A stretch of DNA of 64,000 nucleotides, taken from Candidatus Delongbacteria bacterium (GTDB lineage: Bacteria > CAIWAD01). Under the pieces are notes generated by a model, which was not told where the DNA came from, searched no databases, and saw only the letters and a program-made list of their open reading frames with translations. Positions 7,848-17,106 of the stretch are shown here, piece by piece. The position numbers were made by a program, and so were the translations under genes. How positions within the stretch are numbered: the first letter of the stretch is position 1; each line of letters begins with the position of its first letter. The stretch is taken from positions 913,001 through 977,000 of the forward strand of contig JACKCN010000001.1 of the NCBI GenBank assembly GCA_020634015.1, written 5' to 3'.

Positions 7848-9703
7848 TTCAACAGCGTGATCTTGCGGGTCAGGCCGGGCCAGGCACCACCGGGCCCGGA
7901 GCCTTCGATGCGCAGCAGATAAATCCCGGCCGCGGCAGGCCCCAGGTCAATGGTGAACAGGTTCTCGCCTCGCCAGACCCGCTGGGGGCCCGAGTCGAAA
8001 ACCCGCTGGCCGCGCAGATTGTAGACTTGCCAATGCAGCACGCCCGCTTCCGGAGCCTGATAGTGCATGCGGGTGATCGGGTTGAATGGATTGGGACTGA
8101 CCTGCACACTGGCCGATTCGGCCGGTGGTCTTGGTGCTGGCGGAGGTGACACGGGCAGGCCTTCATCCCCGGCCTGGAGCGCAAGGTTGTCCAGCGCCAC
8201 GCCGTAGGACCAGCTCCCCTGGTAAACGAAGGCCAGCTGCAGGGAATCCGATTCCAGCCAGGCATTCAGTCCCAGGGCGTTCAGGCTCCAGATCGTCCCG
8301 CTGGCCTCGGGCTCATCCAGCAGCTGCCAGCCGGCGACCGAGTCGCGACCCAGCAGTTGCAGGCTGGACCCGGCCCGGTCATCGTAAAACAGCTCGAAAC
8401 TGAGAGTCAGTGCCTGAGTTGCGGCGGGCAGCTGAATCCAGGGCGTCCAGAGAGTGTCGTTCTGGATCGCGGGTGTCGTACCGTCGGAACGCCACAGCCC
8501 CTGGGCATCGCTGTTGATGTAGACGAAGGACCCTGTGGACTCGCGCCAGGGCACGGTGAAGTTCAGTGAACTGACGAACTCGCCGATCTGCCAACCCGGG
8601 CTCTGCGTCGGCTGGTTGCCCCCCCATCCCGGCAAGGAATCCAGTGTGCTGGTACTGAACGTCTCGGACCAGGCGTACAGCTCCAGGCTGTCGGGATCCC
8701 AGATCGTGCATGCCATCGCGATCGTGTCCTGGGTCCAGGGGCCAGCCTCCGATGTGGTCCAGGAGATGAGCAGGGTGTCGGCACGACTGCCGCTGAAGCG
8801 CAGTGTACTGATCTGGCCACCATCGTCCACTTCCCAGGTTCCCTGGATGCCCGTCTGCAGATCCAGCGAGGCCTCGGGCAGAATCAGCAGCGTGTCACGC
8901 ACCAGATTGTCAATGTAGAACGGCGCATCGATGTGGGCCCCCCAGGGCGAGTCATGGAAACCGGGCACCACCCAGAGGCTCTCGGTGCTGGCCAGATTCC
9001 AGATGCGCAGCGGAGCAAGCTGGAAGGTGTCCACGGGAATTGCCCCCAGAGTGTGCGGGCGAAAGCGCGATTCGACGAAGTAATTGCCCGTGGCCACCGT
9101 GTTCAGTCCGGTATAGCCGTCCACGAGCAGCACGAAGCGATCCGCGGAGAGGCAGCGCACGGCCACGTACCAGAGCCGGGTGGTGTCGGCGGGGACCTCC
9201 ATGGTCCAGGTCTGCCAGGAGCTTGGAACCCGCGCATTCTCCAGCTCCACCTGGAACAGCGACTCCAGCTCGCTGCTGCCCAGACTGCCCAGATCCTGGA
9301 CCTGATCGGTTTCCAGACTGAGAATCTGGATGTGCTCCTGGTGATTCACATCCTGGCTGCGGTAATGCAGGGTGAACGTGGTGCGGGCACTGTCGGCACG
9401 CAGCGGAGGCGTGATCAGCCAATCGTCGTTGGCGCTGCCATCGGCGTTGTAGCGGCAGCCCAGTGACCAGTTGCCCGCAAAGGGGGAGTAGTACTCGCTG
9501 GCGGACAGGCGACTCCAGCTGCTGCCGGAACCCTCGCCGTCGACCATGGTCCAGCCTACCTGCCAGCCGTCCTCTTCGAATCCCTGGGTGAAGTTGGCGT
9601 CCACAAGGAAGACTCGCCCCTTGTGAACCAGCCCGCCGGCAAGAGCCAGGCCTGCCAGGACCAACAGAAACAGCAGTGAACGCAGGCGTGAGGATTGGAT
9701 CAC
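7844..9703 (-). CDS. Secreted choice-of-anchor J-like protein with type IX C-terminal sorting domain
   Basis: This is a 619-aa exported protein. The start is a GTG at 9703 behind GAGGAGG. It shares GTGA with the nadC stop, so it is coupled to nadC. The longer open frame into nadC is not real. The signal peptide is LLFLLVLAGLALAGG. The N-terminal FEEDGWQVGWTMVDG and NDDWLITPPL are the pattern of choice-of-anchor J/MAM-like jelly-roll domains, and a second such region follows (SLPGWGGN, DTLWTPWIQLP). The C-terminus SPNPFNPITRMHY, VYNLRGQRV, AGIYLLRIEG, ending KITLLK, is a classical type A sorting domain used for type IX secretion and surface attachment. Function is unknown; it is probably a surface-bound, binding-type protein. 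Confidence 0.8.
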   Translation of the reverse strand: MIQSSRLRSLLFLLVLAGLALAGGLVHKGRVFLVDANFTQGFEEDGWQVGWTMVDGEGSGSSWSRLSASEYYSPFAGNWSLGCRYNADGSANDDWLITPPLRADSARTTFTLHYRSQDVNHQEHIQILSLETDQVQDLGSLGSSELESLFQVELENARVPSSWQTWTMEVPADTTRLWYVAVRCLSADRFVLLVDGYTGLNTVATGNYFVESRFRPHTLGAIPVDTFQLAPLRIWNLASTESLWVVPGFHDSPWGAHIDAPFYIDNLVRDTLLILPEASLDLQTGIQGTWEVDDGGQISTLRFSGSRADTLLISWTTSEAGPWTQDTIAMACTIWDPDSLELYAWSETFSTSTLDSLPGWGGNQPTQSPGWQIGEFVSSLNFTVPWRESTGSFVYINSDAQGLWRSDGTTPAIQNDTLWTPWIQLPAATQALTLSFELFYDDRAGSSLQLLGRDSVAGWQLLDEPEASGTIWSLNALGLNAWLESDSLQLAFVYQGSWSYGVALDNLALQAGDEGLPVSPPPAPRPPAESASVQVSPNPFNPITRMHYQAPEAGVLHWQVYNLRGQRVFDSGPQRVWRGENLFTIDLGPAAAGIYLLRIEGSGPGGAWPGLTRKITLLK

Positions 9704-10578
9704 GAGTCCACCTCCTCGACCAGCAGCGAGCAATCGAAGGCTTTCACGCTGTGGGTCAGCGCGCCGATGCTGATGAAATCCACTCCCCGGCGCGCATAGT
9801 CCGCCAGGTTGTCGGCAGTGATGCCGCCACTGACTTCCAGCAGCACACGCCCACCGGCCAGCTCCACAGCGCTGGAAACTCCCTCGGGAGTGAAATTGTC
9901 CAGCATCACGATGTCGGCTCCGCCGGCGATGGCCTGCTCCAGCTCGGCCAGATTTTCCACTTCGATCTCGAGCTGGCAATCCAGGTCTTCCTGGTCGCGC
10001 AGCGCGCGAGCCCGCTCGAGCGCCGGCAGAATTCCGCCAGCGCCCCGGATGTGGTTTTCCTTGATCAGAAAGAGGTCATACAGGCCATGGCGATGATTGC
10101 GGCCCCCGCCACAGGCCACCGCGGCCTTGTCCAGTTCGCGCCAGCCGGGCAGGGTCTTGCGTGTGTCAAGGATGCGGGTGGACGAGCCCTCGAGCCGATC
10201 GACCAGGCTGCGTGTCATGCTGGCGATGCCCGAGAGACGCTGCAGGAAATTGAGTGCGGTACGTTCGCCGCCGAGAATCACCGCAAGATCGCCCTCGATG
10301 TCAAGCAGGCGCTGCATGGGTGTCACACGCGCCCCCTCTTCGACCAGATTCCGGATCTCGAGCGGGCGTCCGTCGGCCAGACGCATGAATACGGCACGCA
10401 CCAGCTCCAGTCCACAGACCACGCCGGTCTGGCGCGCTTCGATGCGGGCCCGTCCCCGGCGTCCGGGAACCAGGCAGGCCCGGGCCGTGATATCCCCCAC
10501 CCGCCCCAGGTCTTCTTCCAGAGCCAGGTCGATCAAGGTGAGGCTGCGGGCGCTTGGACCGTTCATCTCTCTATCCAT
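9700..10578 (-). CDS. nadC: Nicotinate-nucleotide pyrophosphorylase (carboxylating)
   Basis: The 292-aa NadC (quinolinate phosphoribosyltransferase) converts quinolinate and PRPP to nicotinate mononucleotide in de novo NAD synthesis. Family motifs are intact: RTALNFLQRLSGIAS, ILDTRKTLPGWR, CGGGRNHRHGLYD, LIKENHI, and the C-terminal barrel segments VMLDNF, EVSGGI, DFISIGALTHS. The length is typical. It starts 7 nt after pcrA ends and overlaps the next gene by GTGA, so it sits in the middle of an operon with mltG and pcrA. nadA and nadB are not in the window. An in-frame ATG four codons downstream is an alternative start. Confidence 0.95.
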   Translation of the reverse strand: MDREMNGPSARSLTLIDLALEEDLGRVGDITARACLVPGRRGRARIEARQTGVVCGLELVRAVFMRLADGRPLEIRNLVEEGARVTPMQRLLDIEGDLAVILGGERTALNFLQRLSGIASMTRSLVDRLEGSSTRILDTRKTLPGWRELDKAAVACGGGRNHRHGLYDLFLIKENHIRGAGGILPALERARALRDQEDLDCQLEIEVENLAELEQAIAGGADIVMLDNFTPEGVSSAVELAGGRVLLEVSGGITADNLADYARRGVDFISIGALTHSVKAFDCSLLVEEVDS

Positions 10579-10585
10579 CCAGACT

Positions 10586-12982
10586 TCACAGGACCCTCAG
10601 GCGGGCGAAACGGGCCACCAGTTTCTTGACTCCCACGGATTTGAAACGGACCGTGAGCTTCATGTTCTCGTCAAAACCGACCCGGTGGATGATGATGCCG
10701 GGGCCATAGGTCGGGTGCATCACATCCGCATTCACGGTCAGTTCGCAGGGATCGGAGACTTCCGCCTCCTGGGATTCGTCTTCGACGGAGGGCGGAACCG
10801 GCGCCTGGCGGAAAGGACTGACCTTGTTCAACAGCACCTCGCTGCCCGAGAGCGGCAGGCCCGTGCGCTTGCGGGCTGGCTTCTGGGGACGACTGCCGTC
10901 CAGCCCGCCGCCCAGTGGGCGTTGTCTCACGGCGGAGTCTTCGCGCAGCAGACTGCGATTGCGCGGGGTGGCGCCGGAGCCTTGCCAATGGCCGTCGCGC
11001 CCTCCGAAACTCTCCTCGCCGGTGCCGCCCAGCCGGCCGCCTTCCTGCTGCAGCAGCTCGGCGGGAATCGCCCGCAGGAAAGGACTGGGGCCGCCACTGC
11101 CACCATTGAAGCGCATTCTGAAGCGCGCCAGGCAGAGATAGAGCCGGCGCTTGGCGCGAGTGGCCGCCACGTAGAACAGGCGGCGTTCCTCCTCCAGCTG
11201 CTCCGGATCACCCATGGCATTGCCCAGGGGGAACAGCCCATCCTCCATGCCGGTCACGAAGACCGTGTCGTATTCCAGCCCCTTGGCGCTGTGTACGGTC
11301 ATCAGGGTCACCAGGTCATCGCTGTCGGCCATGCCGTCGATGTCGCTGACCAGCGCCACTTCCTGAAGGAATCCTTCGAGTCCCAGTTCGCTGTTCTCGG
11401 CATAGCGTTTCACGGCGGATTCCAGCTCGTGCAGGTTCTCCACGCGGGGCTTTCCTTCGGGCCCCTCCGCCTCAAGGGCTTCGTAGATATGCAGGGCCGA
11501 CAGCAGATCACGGAAGGCCACATCCAGGGGAGTGGCCGCCATGCGGGTCCGGGTGGTTTCCAGCAGCGAATGCAGTTCCAGCATGCTCTGGCGCGCGCCC
11601 TTGGCAAGGCCGGGTACGCTGCCCGCGAATGCCAGCTGGTCGTACAGACTGCGATTCTGGAGCTGGGCGGCACTCTGCAGTGCGGCCAGACCCGTATCAC
11701 CCACACCGCGCCGTGGATAATTGATGATGCGCAGCAGGCTGATCTCGTCACGCGGATTGGCCAGCAGACGGAGGTAGGCCAGTGCGTCCTTGACTTCGCG
11801 CCGCTCGTAGAAACGCAGGCCTCCGATGATCTGGTAACGTATACCATTGCGGATCAGCGATTCTTCCAGCGCCCGTGACTGAGCGTTGGTGCGGTAGAGC
11901 ACGGCAAAGTCCTTGTAGGGCCGGCCTTCCAGATGGCCACGGCGGATCCGGTCGCAGACCAGCGCCGCCTCCATCGCGTCGTCCTCGCCGCTGAGCAGGG
12001 TCACGGGTTCGCCGCGCCCGTTCTCGGTCCAGAGCTTCTTGTCCTTGCGTCCCCCATTCTGTGAGACGACGGCGTGTGCCGCTTCGAGAATGGTCTCGGT
12101 CGAGCGGTAGTTCTGTTCCAGCTTGAATACGCGCGCGTTCTTCCAGTGATCCTCGAAGTCGAGGATGTTGCTGATGTCTGCGCCGCGCCAGCCGTAGATC
12201 GACTGGTCGTCGTCGCCCACCACGCACACATTGCCGTGCTGGGCGCCCAGCATGCCGGTGACCTTGAACTGGGCCTTGTTGGTGTCCTGGTACTCGTCTA
12301 TCAGAATGCGTCGGAAGCGATCCTGGTAGACCGCCAGTCGTTCCGGGTGGGTCTCGAACAGCTCGATGGGTTTCAGCAGCAGGTCATCGAAGTCCAGCGA
12401 ATTGGCCGCTCGCAGTCGGCGCGTATACTCCCGGTAGATCTTCGAGATCATGTCGTGCACAAAGCCGCTGTCGCTCTTCTCGAACTCCTCGACGCTCAGC
12501 ATCGCATTCTTGCTGGAGGATATTTCGCCGCGCACACGCTTTGGATTGAGCTGGTTGGTGCTGATGTCCAGGTGATTCATGCACTCGCGTACCAGGCGCA
12601 ACTGGTCGTCGCTGTCGTAGATGGTGAAGTTGCGGTCGTAGCCCAGGTATTCCGCCTCGCGGCGCAGGATGCGGGCGAAGACCGAGTGAAAGGTGCCGAC
12701 CCACATCTCGTCCACCCGTTGCCCCACCAGATGGGCGATGCGCTCCTTCATCTCGCGGGCGGCCTTGTTGGTGAAGGTGAGCGCCAGAACCTGCCAGGGT
12801 TTGCACTGGCCCTGTTCCAGCATCCAGGCGATGCGGCTGGTCAGCACGCGAGTCTTGCCGCTGCCGGCTCCGGCCAGGATGAGTACGCTGCCATCCGTGG
12901 CCATCACGGCTTCTCGCTGGACTGGATTCAATCCGCTCAGATCCACGCAGTTTGCCCCTTCCTCAAGGCTGAATGACGTCAT
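10586..12982 (-). CDS. pcrA: UvrD/PcrA-type ATP-dependent DNA helicase
   Basis: This 798-aa superfamily 1A 3'-5' helicase has the Q motif LNPVQREAV, Walker A GAGSGKT (residues 38-44), LTFTNKAAREMK, the Walker B region LIDEYQDTN, VVGDDDQSIYGWRGA, LEQNYRST, and motifs V/VI TVHSAKGLEYDTVFV and EERRLFYVAATRAK. The C-terminal extension (VMHPTYGPGIIIHRVG) is the Tudor-like, RNA-polymerase-contacting tail of PcrA/UvrD. It works in nucleotide excision and mismatch repair and in transcription-coupled repair. The ATG at 12982 overlaps the mltG stop by 20 nt. A GTG at 12946 behind GAGGAAGGGG is an alternative start that would leave the catalytic core intact. Whether to call it PcrA or UvrD is convention. 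Confidence 0.93.
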   Translation of the reverse strand: MTSFSLEEGANCVDLSGLNPVQREAVMATDGSVLILAGAGSGKTRVLTSRIAWMLEQGQCKPWQVLALTFTNKAAREMKERIAHLVGQRVDEMWVGTFHSVFARILRREAEYLGYDRNFTIYDSDDQLRLVRECMNHLDISTNQLNPKRVRGEISSSKNAMLSVEEFEKSDSGFVHDMISKIYREYTRRLRAANSLDFDDLLLKPIELFETHPERLAVYQDRFRRILIDEYQDTNKAQFKVTGMLGAQHGNVCVVGDDDQSIYGWRGADISNILDFEDHWKNARVFKLEQNYRSTETILEAAHAVVSQNGGRKDKKLWTENGRGEPVTLLSGEDDAMEAALVCDRIRRGHLEGRPYKDFAVLYRTNAQSRALEESLIRNGIRYQIIGGLRFYERREVKDALAYLRLLANPRDEISLLRIINYPRRGVGDTGLAALQSAAQLQNRSLYDQLAFAGSVPGLAKGARQSMLELHSLLETTRTRMAATPLDVAFRDLLSALHIYEALEAEGPEGKPRVENLHELESAVKRYAENSELGLEGFLQEVALVSDIDGMADSDDLVTLMTVHSAKGLEYDTVFVTGMEDGLFPLGNAMGDPEQLEEERRLFYVAATRAKRRLYLCLARFRMRFNGGSGGPSPFLRAIPAELLQQEGGRLGGTGEESFGGRDGHWQGSGATPRNRSLLREDSAVRQRPLGGGLDGSRPQKPARKRTGLPLSGSEVLLNKVSPFRQAPVPPSVEDESQEAEVSDPCELTVNADVMHPTYGPGIIIHRVGFDENMKLTVRFKSVGVKKLVARFARLRVL

Positions 12983-14144
12983 TGTCCACCGATTCCACCG
13001 AAAGGGAATCGCCAGTTCTGCGGCCTTCGCGTTGCTCCTGGCGCAGACGTCGACGCTGACTGTCGAGTACGCGCCGGTTCAACTGATGCTGGGCCAGGGT
13101 GCGCCCGAAAAAGTGTCCGCCCTGCCCGTCGGCGACGAAATAAAGGTAGTCAGTTTCCGCCGGAAACAGCACCGCGGCAATCGCGATGCGCCCCGGGGAG
13201 TTGATCGGTCCGGGCGGCAGGCCAGCATACAGATAGGTATTCCACGGGGAATCCAGTTCCAGATCCCGATACAGCAGACGCCGCGGCTTGTCCAGCAGAT
13301 ACTGCACCGTTGGGTCCGCCTGCAGTTTCATGCCACGGCGCAGTCGATTGAGATAGACCGAGGCGATGGTATCCGCTTCCGAGGGCAGTTGATACTCGCC
13401 CTGGACGATCGAGGCCAAGGTCAGCAGCCGGACGCGATCCAGACTGCCACAGGAGTCCGGCAGCAGACCGCAGACCACATCCTCCATTCGCCGGGCCATG
13501 CGCGTGATCAGGGCTTCTTCATCGTCGAGTGTGCTGATCCTGTAGGTATCCGGAAAAAGCCGCCCTTCAAGTGTTTCAGGGTCACCGGGCAGCGACAGTT
13601 CCGAAATGAAACCCGGATCGCGGCACAGCTGCAGAAAGCGCAGGCTGTCCAGCTGGCACTGCCGGGCCACCACCCCGGCCAGCTCACGCAGGCGCAGGCC
13701 TTCGGTGATGCGCACGTCCACTCCCGGAACGGCATAGCGGCCGATGCGCCGCAGAATATCCATGCGACTCATTCGGCCATCCAGCACGAAAATGCCGGGC
13801 TGGATCCCGCGATCACTGTCGGTCAGACGGGCCAACAGGCGCAGGGCCCAGGGATGGTCGCTGATCCCGAGAGTGTCCAGCGCGCTGACCACCTGGGCCA
13901 GGCTGGTGCCCGGACGTATCCGCACCTCCTGCTGGATCGTGGTATCACCGGCCGGCGCCTCGAACAACCAGAGCGCGAAGCCCCCCGGCAGAACGATTCC
14001 CGTCAGCAGCAGGAACAGCAGCAGGCGGATGGGACCAGCACCCTTCTTCCGGGGTTCCCCATTTCCACGGCGCACCGCTTCTTTTCCCGCCGGGCGTGGA
14101 TGGTTTCCTTGACCACGACCGGAGCGGGAGTCAGTGCCTGCCAT
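12963..14144 (-). CDS. mltG: Endolytic murein transglycosylase MltG (YceG-like)
   Basis: This 393-aa inner-membrane lytic transglycosylase cuts nascent glycan strands. The start is the ATG at 14144; the frame extends further but without coding character. A basic N-terminus precedes one membrane helix (residues 40-60), a LysM-like segment (VRIRPGTSLAQVVSAL), and the YceG domain with GRLFPDTYR, SVYLNRLRRGMKLQADPTVQY, NTYLYAGLPPGPI and TDYLYFVADGQGGHFF. The catalytic region reads LTLASIVQGE. The family usually has two acidic residues here (IVExE). The first is Gln248 in this protein and the second, Glu250, is kept. It is the first gene of the operon mltG-pcrA-nadC. Confidence 0.9.
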   Translation of the reverse strand: MAGTDSRSGRGQGNHPRPAGKEAVRRGNGEPRKKGAGPIRLLLFLLLTGIVLPGGFALWLFEAPAGDTTIQQEVRIRPGTSLAQVVSALDTLGISDHPWALRLLARLTDSDRGIQPGIFVLDGRMSRMDILRRIGRYAVPGVDVRITEGLRLRELAGVVARQCQLDSLRFLQLCRDPGFISELSLPGDPETLEGRLFPDTYRISTLDDEEALITRMARRMEDVVCGLLPDSCGSLDRVRLLTLASIVQGEYQLPSEADTIASVYLNRLRRGMKLQADPTVQYLLDKPRRLLYRDLELDSPWNTYLYAGLPPGPINSPGRIAIAAVLFPAETDYLYFVADGQGGHFFGRTLAQHQLNRRVLDSQRRRLRQEQREGRRTGDSLSVESVDNDVIQP

Positions 14145-14211
14145 TGTCAGGTCCGTGGACTGGGTACTGCGGGTGCTGCATGCGGCGATCCGTGCGGGTT
14201 GCCTGTGAACA

Positions 14212-14240
14212 CAAGGCCCCACCCTCGGGGTGGGGCCTTG
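14212..14240 (-). terminator. Terminator hairpin ending the TonB-receptor operon
   Basis: A perfect 13-bp stem (CAAGGCCCCACCC and its complement) with a 3-nt loop lies 33 nt after the stop of the 939-aa lipoprotein gene and just before mltG. The trailing sequence on the minus strand is only mildly T-rich (TGTT), but the stem is very stable. Confidence 0.75.
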
Positions 14241-14273
14241 CCCATGTTCTCATGTGTCAGGTACGGTACTCGC

Positions 14274-17093
14274 TCAGGGAGCAAAGAAGTCCTGGATCTT
14301 GGGCGAATAGAAGCTGTAGAGCACATTCTGCATCAGGCCCAGGGCACCGGGCCCGGGCAACAGGCCCAGGGTCGGGCTGGCCGTACCCAGTTCGCCGTAC
14401 TCCATCACATACATCGGAATGCTGTTGAAGGCCGTGCGGAAGTTGGTATACGTGGCACCGGCCTGGATCGGCCCCAGATTGACGCTGAAGTTCATGTTCT
14501 CGGTGTAGCAGGTGGTCACCTTGCGGTGCTTGTCCAGGATGGGCTGCCAGAGCAGGTCCACGGACACGGTGTCACCCACGGTCCAGTACTCCGCGGGGTC
14601 GCCGATGAACTGGTGCTGCACGTACATGAACACACGGTCGCGCGCATTGATGTTGATCGTCACATGCACCACAGGCTGGGCCCACATCTCGTCGGCGCGG
14701 CTCAGGTTGTGTGCTTCGTAGGCGTTGAAGATGGTGATGTCCTGAAGGTTGCGGATCTGGTCGGGAACACTGACCCAGCAACCCTGCGAATCAGGATCGG
14801 GCGAGAAGTCAAACCCATAACCGCCCACCGAATCCGCACTGACGAACAGCTGGGGCGGCAGGCTGCTTGCGCCCACGACCCGGAAGATGTCGAAGGTCTC
14901 GCGAGAATTCAGCTCGGCGGAATAGCTGTTGTAGGTGTACACGCTCTGGGTGCCGGCCGGCTCGTAGATCGAGAAGGCTTCCACATAGGGAATGGCATTG
15001 CCGGGCAGCGGCGAGCGCCAGTCGAAGGGATCCACGCCATCATCGAATCGGCCGTTGAAGAAGGTGTTGCCATCGGCGCGCATGGTGTCGATCACGGACT
15101 GCTGCAGCTGCAGCGTATCCAGGAAGGCGAATTCTGGAATGCCGGCGGTATTGCCGTCGCCGCGACTGTTCTGGAAGGTCAGGAACTGGTCCACGTAGAC
15201 GTCATAGACACCCAGGTAGGCCGCCAGAAAATCGCCCGCGTTCTGGGTCTGGTAGGCGGCCGTGTTGTTGATGTCCACCCCGTTGTAGCCGAAGGATTTG
15301 GACAGACTGGAGTAGCCGGTCCAGAACAGGCTGCCCCCCATGTCCAGGTAATCCATCGCGATCACCTTCAGGTTCTGGGTGATCTGGTTCCTCACGCCCG
15401 TGGTCCCTTTGTATCCGTCATCCACGCAGATCACGGTGCGGTAGTCACTCATCATCGAGAAGGGAATGTAGTTGGGCAGATCGGGGAAGTTGGGCGGTGT
15501 GCCGTCTTCCAGTTCCCAGTAGAAGCAGTTGTAGCTGTCGTCGGCCACGTCCGTGCTCCAGACAGGATCCACGCCCGTGATCGAGCCCAGCGCTTCGCTG
15601 ATCATGCCCCGATAGAATTCGGCATGCTCTTCGAACGTGTGCCCACCCAGCGCGTTGGCGATCTGCGCCGGCGACAGGTTGCGGGGAGTGAAGTTCAGCA
15701 GCAGCACATCGCGTGTGGGAGCGGCCAGATGCGTGCTGAAGCGGATCCAGGCGGGAACGGCCGTGGACTCAAGACCATCGTCCCGGGTCCAGACACGCAG
15801 CTGGTAGTAGCCGCTTTCCAGATTGAAGAGTTCGAGAATCGAATTGGCCGTCCAGCCATTGCTGAACTTGTACTCGTCGAAGCTCAGAACCGTCGCTTCC
15901 GTGAGCTCGACGGCCTGGCCCGAACTGGCGACCCATTCACCGTTGTCGGTGAGCGCGTCGAAATGCAGGAAGGAATCCAGCGCGGCGGCATCACCCTGGA
16001 AACGCACCAGCTCGTACTTGAATTCAAGCGGAATCGTCACGAATGCCTGGTCGTCGGGGTCATCGCCGCTGATCAGGAAGCGGATGCCGTTCCAGTTGCT
16101 GAGCGCCGTGTTGTAACACGGGAGCTCCGGAAACTCTTCCTGGTTGCGGAACGTGGTTGCCGTGGGACCGTCGCCAATGAAATCATCCCAGCCGATCATG
16201 TGACGGGTGTAGTTCTCGGGCTGGCCGACACTGTTGTACCCATCCTTCTGATAGGTGATCCGGGGTGTGTTCGGCGCACGGTTGCTGCGGTTGAACAGCC
16301 GGTATGCCGGCTCGCTCACCTGGCCGTCGTTGTCGATGCTCTGCACGACCAGGGCATGTTTCTGGATCCGCCCCAGCTGAGTGGTGAGATTGACCACGGC
16401 CTGGGTGTTCTGGGTGTAGGTCCAATCCACACCACTCATGTCCGGGTTGGCCCGCAACTGGGACAGGAAGGTCTGCAGGGCCGCGTCCGTTTCGTAGACA
16501 TGATCGGTGAAACGATACTCTTCCACGAAACCATCGGGATCACTGCCCGCCCAGAAGATCATCGGCGAGAAGGAGTAGACCGGGCGATAGGTGAAATCAC
16601 CGGCGAGCACATAGTTGGTGTTCAGCTCCCAGTGGAAGGGGGCACCAATGGCGGGCTGGGTCAGACCCAGATACCGTCCGATGTTGGTGTCCAGCTCGTA
16701 GAGCGCCGGTGAGACGGTCTGTTCCCATTCCCCGCTGGCGTCCAGCACATAGATCGAATCGATGTGCTCGATCTGCAGGTACTGATAGTGGATCAGCTGG
16801 AAGCGCACACCCGACACGTCCTCAGCTCCGGGAGCGGGGAAGTTGGCCGGACTGGCTTCCTCGAAACCCACCAGACTGTCCGGCATCAGGAAGGCGTAGC
16901 GGTCGATGTGGAAGTTTGTCTGCACACCATCCGCGTCGGGTTCGTTGTTGACGAAAGCGACCGTGGGGGCCGTGTTCGTACTGTAGCTGCCGTCAATCTT
17001 GCTGCAGCCCTGCCAGAACACGACAGGCAGCAGCAAGGCTCCCAGCGCCAATCCCCGAACGGGATTCAAGGGTCGTGACCCAAAGTTTTTCAT
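14274..17093 (-). CDS. Large outer-membrane or periplasmic lipoprotein, unknown function
   Basis: This is a 939-aa lipoprotein with lipobox VFWQGC (Cys30), starting at an ATG behind GAGGA, 13 nt after the PorV-like gene. The N-terminal half has fibronectin/Ig-like strands (FWAGSDPDGFVEEYRFTD, QSIDNDGQVSEPA). The second half contains DVLLLNFTPRN, YRTVICVDDGYKG and YLDMGGSLFWTGYSSL. Those segments resemble a Rossmann-like amidotransferase-type fold with no recognisable catalytic triad. This pattern occurs in large FCB lipoproteins of unknown role. Last gene of the five-gene envelope operon, before the hairpin at 14212. It may be a partner of the TonB receptor or PorV-like barrel; that is inference from position only. 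Confidence 0.75.
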   Translation of the reverse strand: MKNFGSRPLNPVRGLALGALLLPVVFWQGCSKIDGSYSTNTAPTVAFVNNEPDADGVQTNFHIDRYAFLMPDSLVGFEEASPANFPAPGAEDVSGVRFQLIHYQYLQIEHIDSIYVLDASGEWEQTVSPALYELDTNIGRYLGLTQPAIGAPFHWELNTNYVLAGDFTYRPVYSFSPMIFWAGSDPDGFVEEYRFTDHVYETDAALQTFLSQLRANPDMSGVDWTYTQNTQAVVNLTTQLGRIQKHALVVQSIDNDGQVSEPAYRLFNRSNRAPNTPRITYQKDGYNSVGQPENYTRHMIGWDDFIGDGPTATTFRNQEEFPELPCYNTALSNWNGIRFLISGDDPDDQAFVTIPLEFKYELVRFQGDAAALDSFLHFDALTDNGEWVASSGQAVELTEATVLSFDEYKFSNGWTANSILELFNLESGYYQLRVWTRDDGLESTAVPAWIRFSTHLAAPTRDVLLLNFTPRNLSPAQIANALGGHTFEEHAEFYRGMISEALGSITGVDPVWSTDVADDSYNCFYWELEDGTPPNFPDLPNYIPFSMMSDYRTVICVDDGYKGTTGVRNQITQNLKVIAMDYLDMGGSLFWTGYSSLSKSFGYNGVDINNTAAYQTQNAGDFLAAYLGVYDVYVDQFLTFQNSRGDGNTAGIPEFAFLDTLQLQQSVIDTMRADGNTFFNGRFDDGVDPFDWRSPLPGNAIPYVEAFSIYEPAGTQSVYTYNSYSAELNSRETFDIFRVVGASSLPPQLFVSADSVGGYGFDFSPDPDSQGCWVSVPDQIRNLQDITIFNAYEAHNLSRADEMWAQPVVHVTININARDRVFMYVQHQFIGDPAEYWTVGDTVSVDLLWQPILDKHRKVTTCYTENMNFSVNLGPIQAGATYTNFRTAFNSIPMYVMEYGELGTASPTLGLLPGPGALGLMQNVLYSFYSPKIQDFFAP

Positions 17094-17106
17094 TGGTGAA
17101 ATCCTC

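Noticed and set aside
9704..9979. Extended N-terminus of the 619-aa secreted protein into nadC
   Set aside because: The extension is Arg/Gly-rich shadow sequence of nadC. The GTG at 9703 has a strong ribosome binding site and starts directly at a signal peptide.
12693..16712. 1339-aa plus-strand open frame antisense to mltG and the 939-aa lipoprotein
   Set aside because: Long only because of GC-rich codon bias on the opposite strand. The minus-strand genes have signal peptides, motifs and ribosome binding sites.
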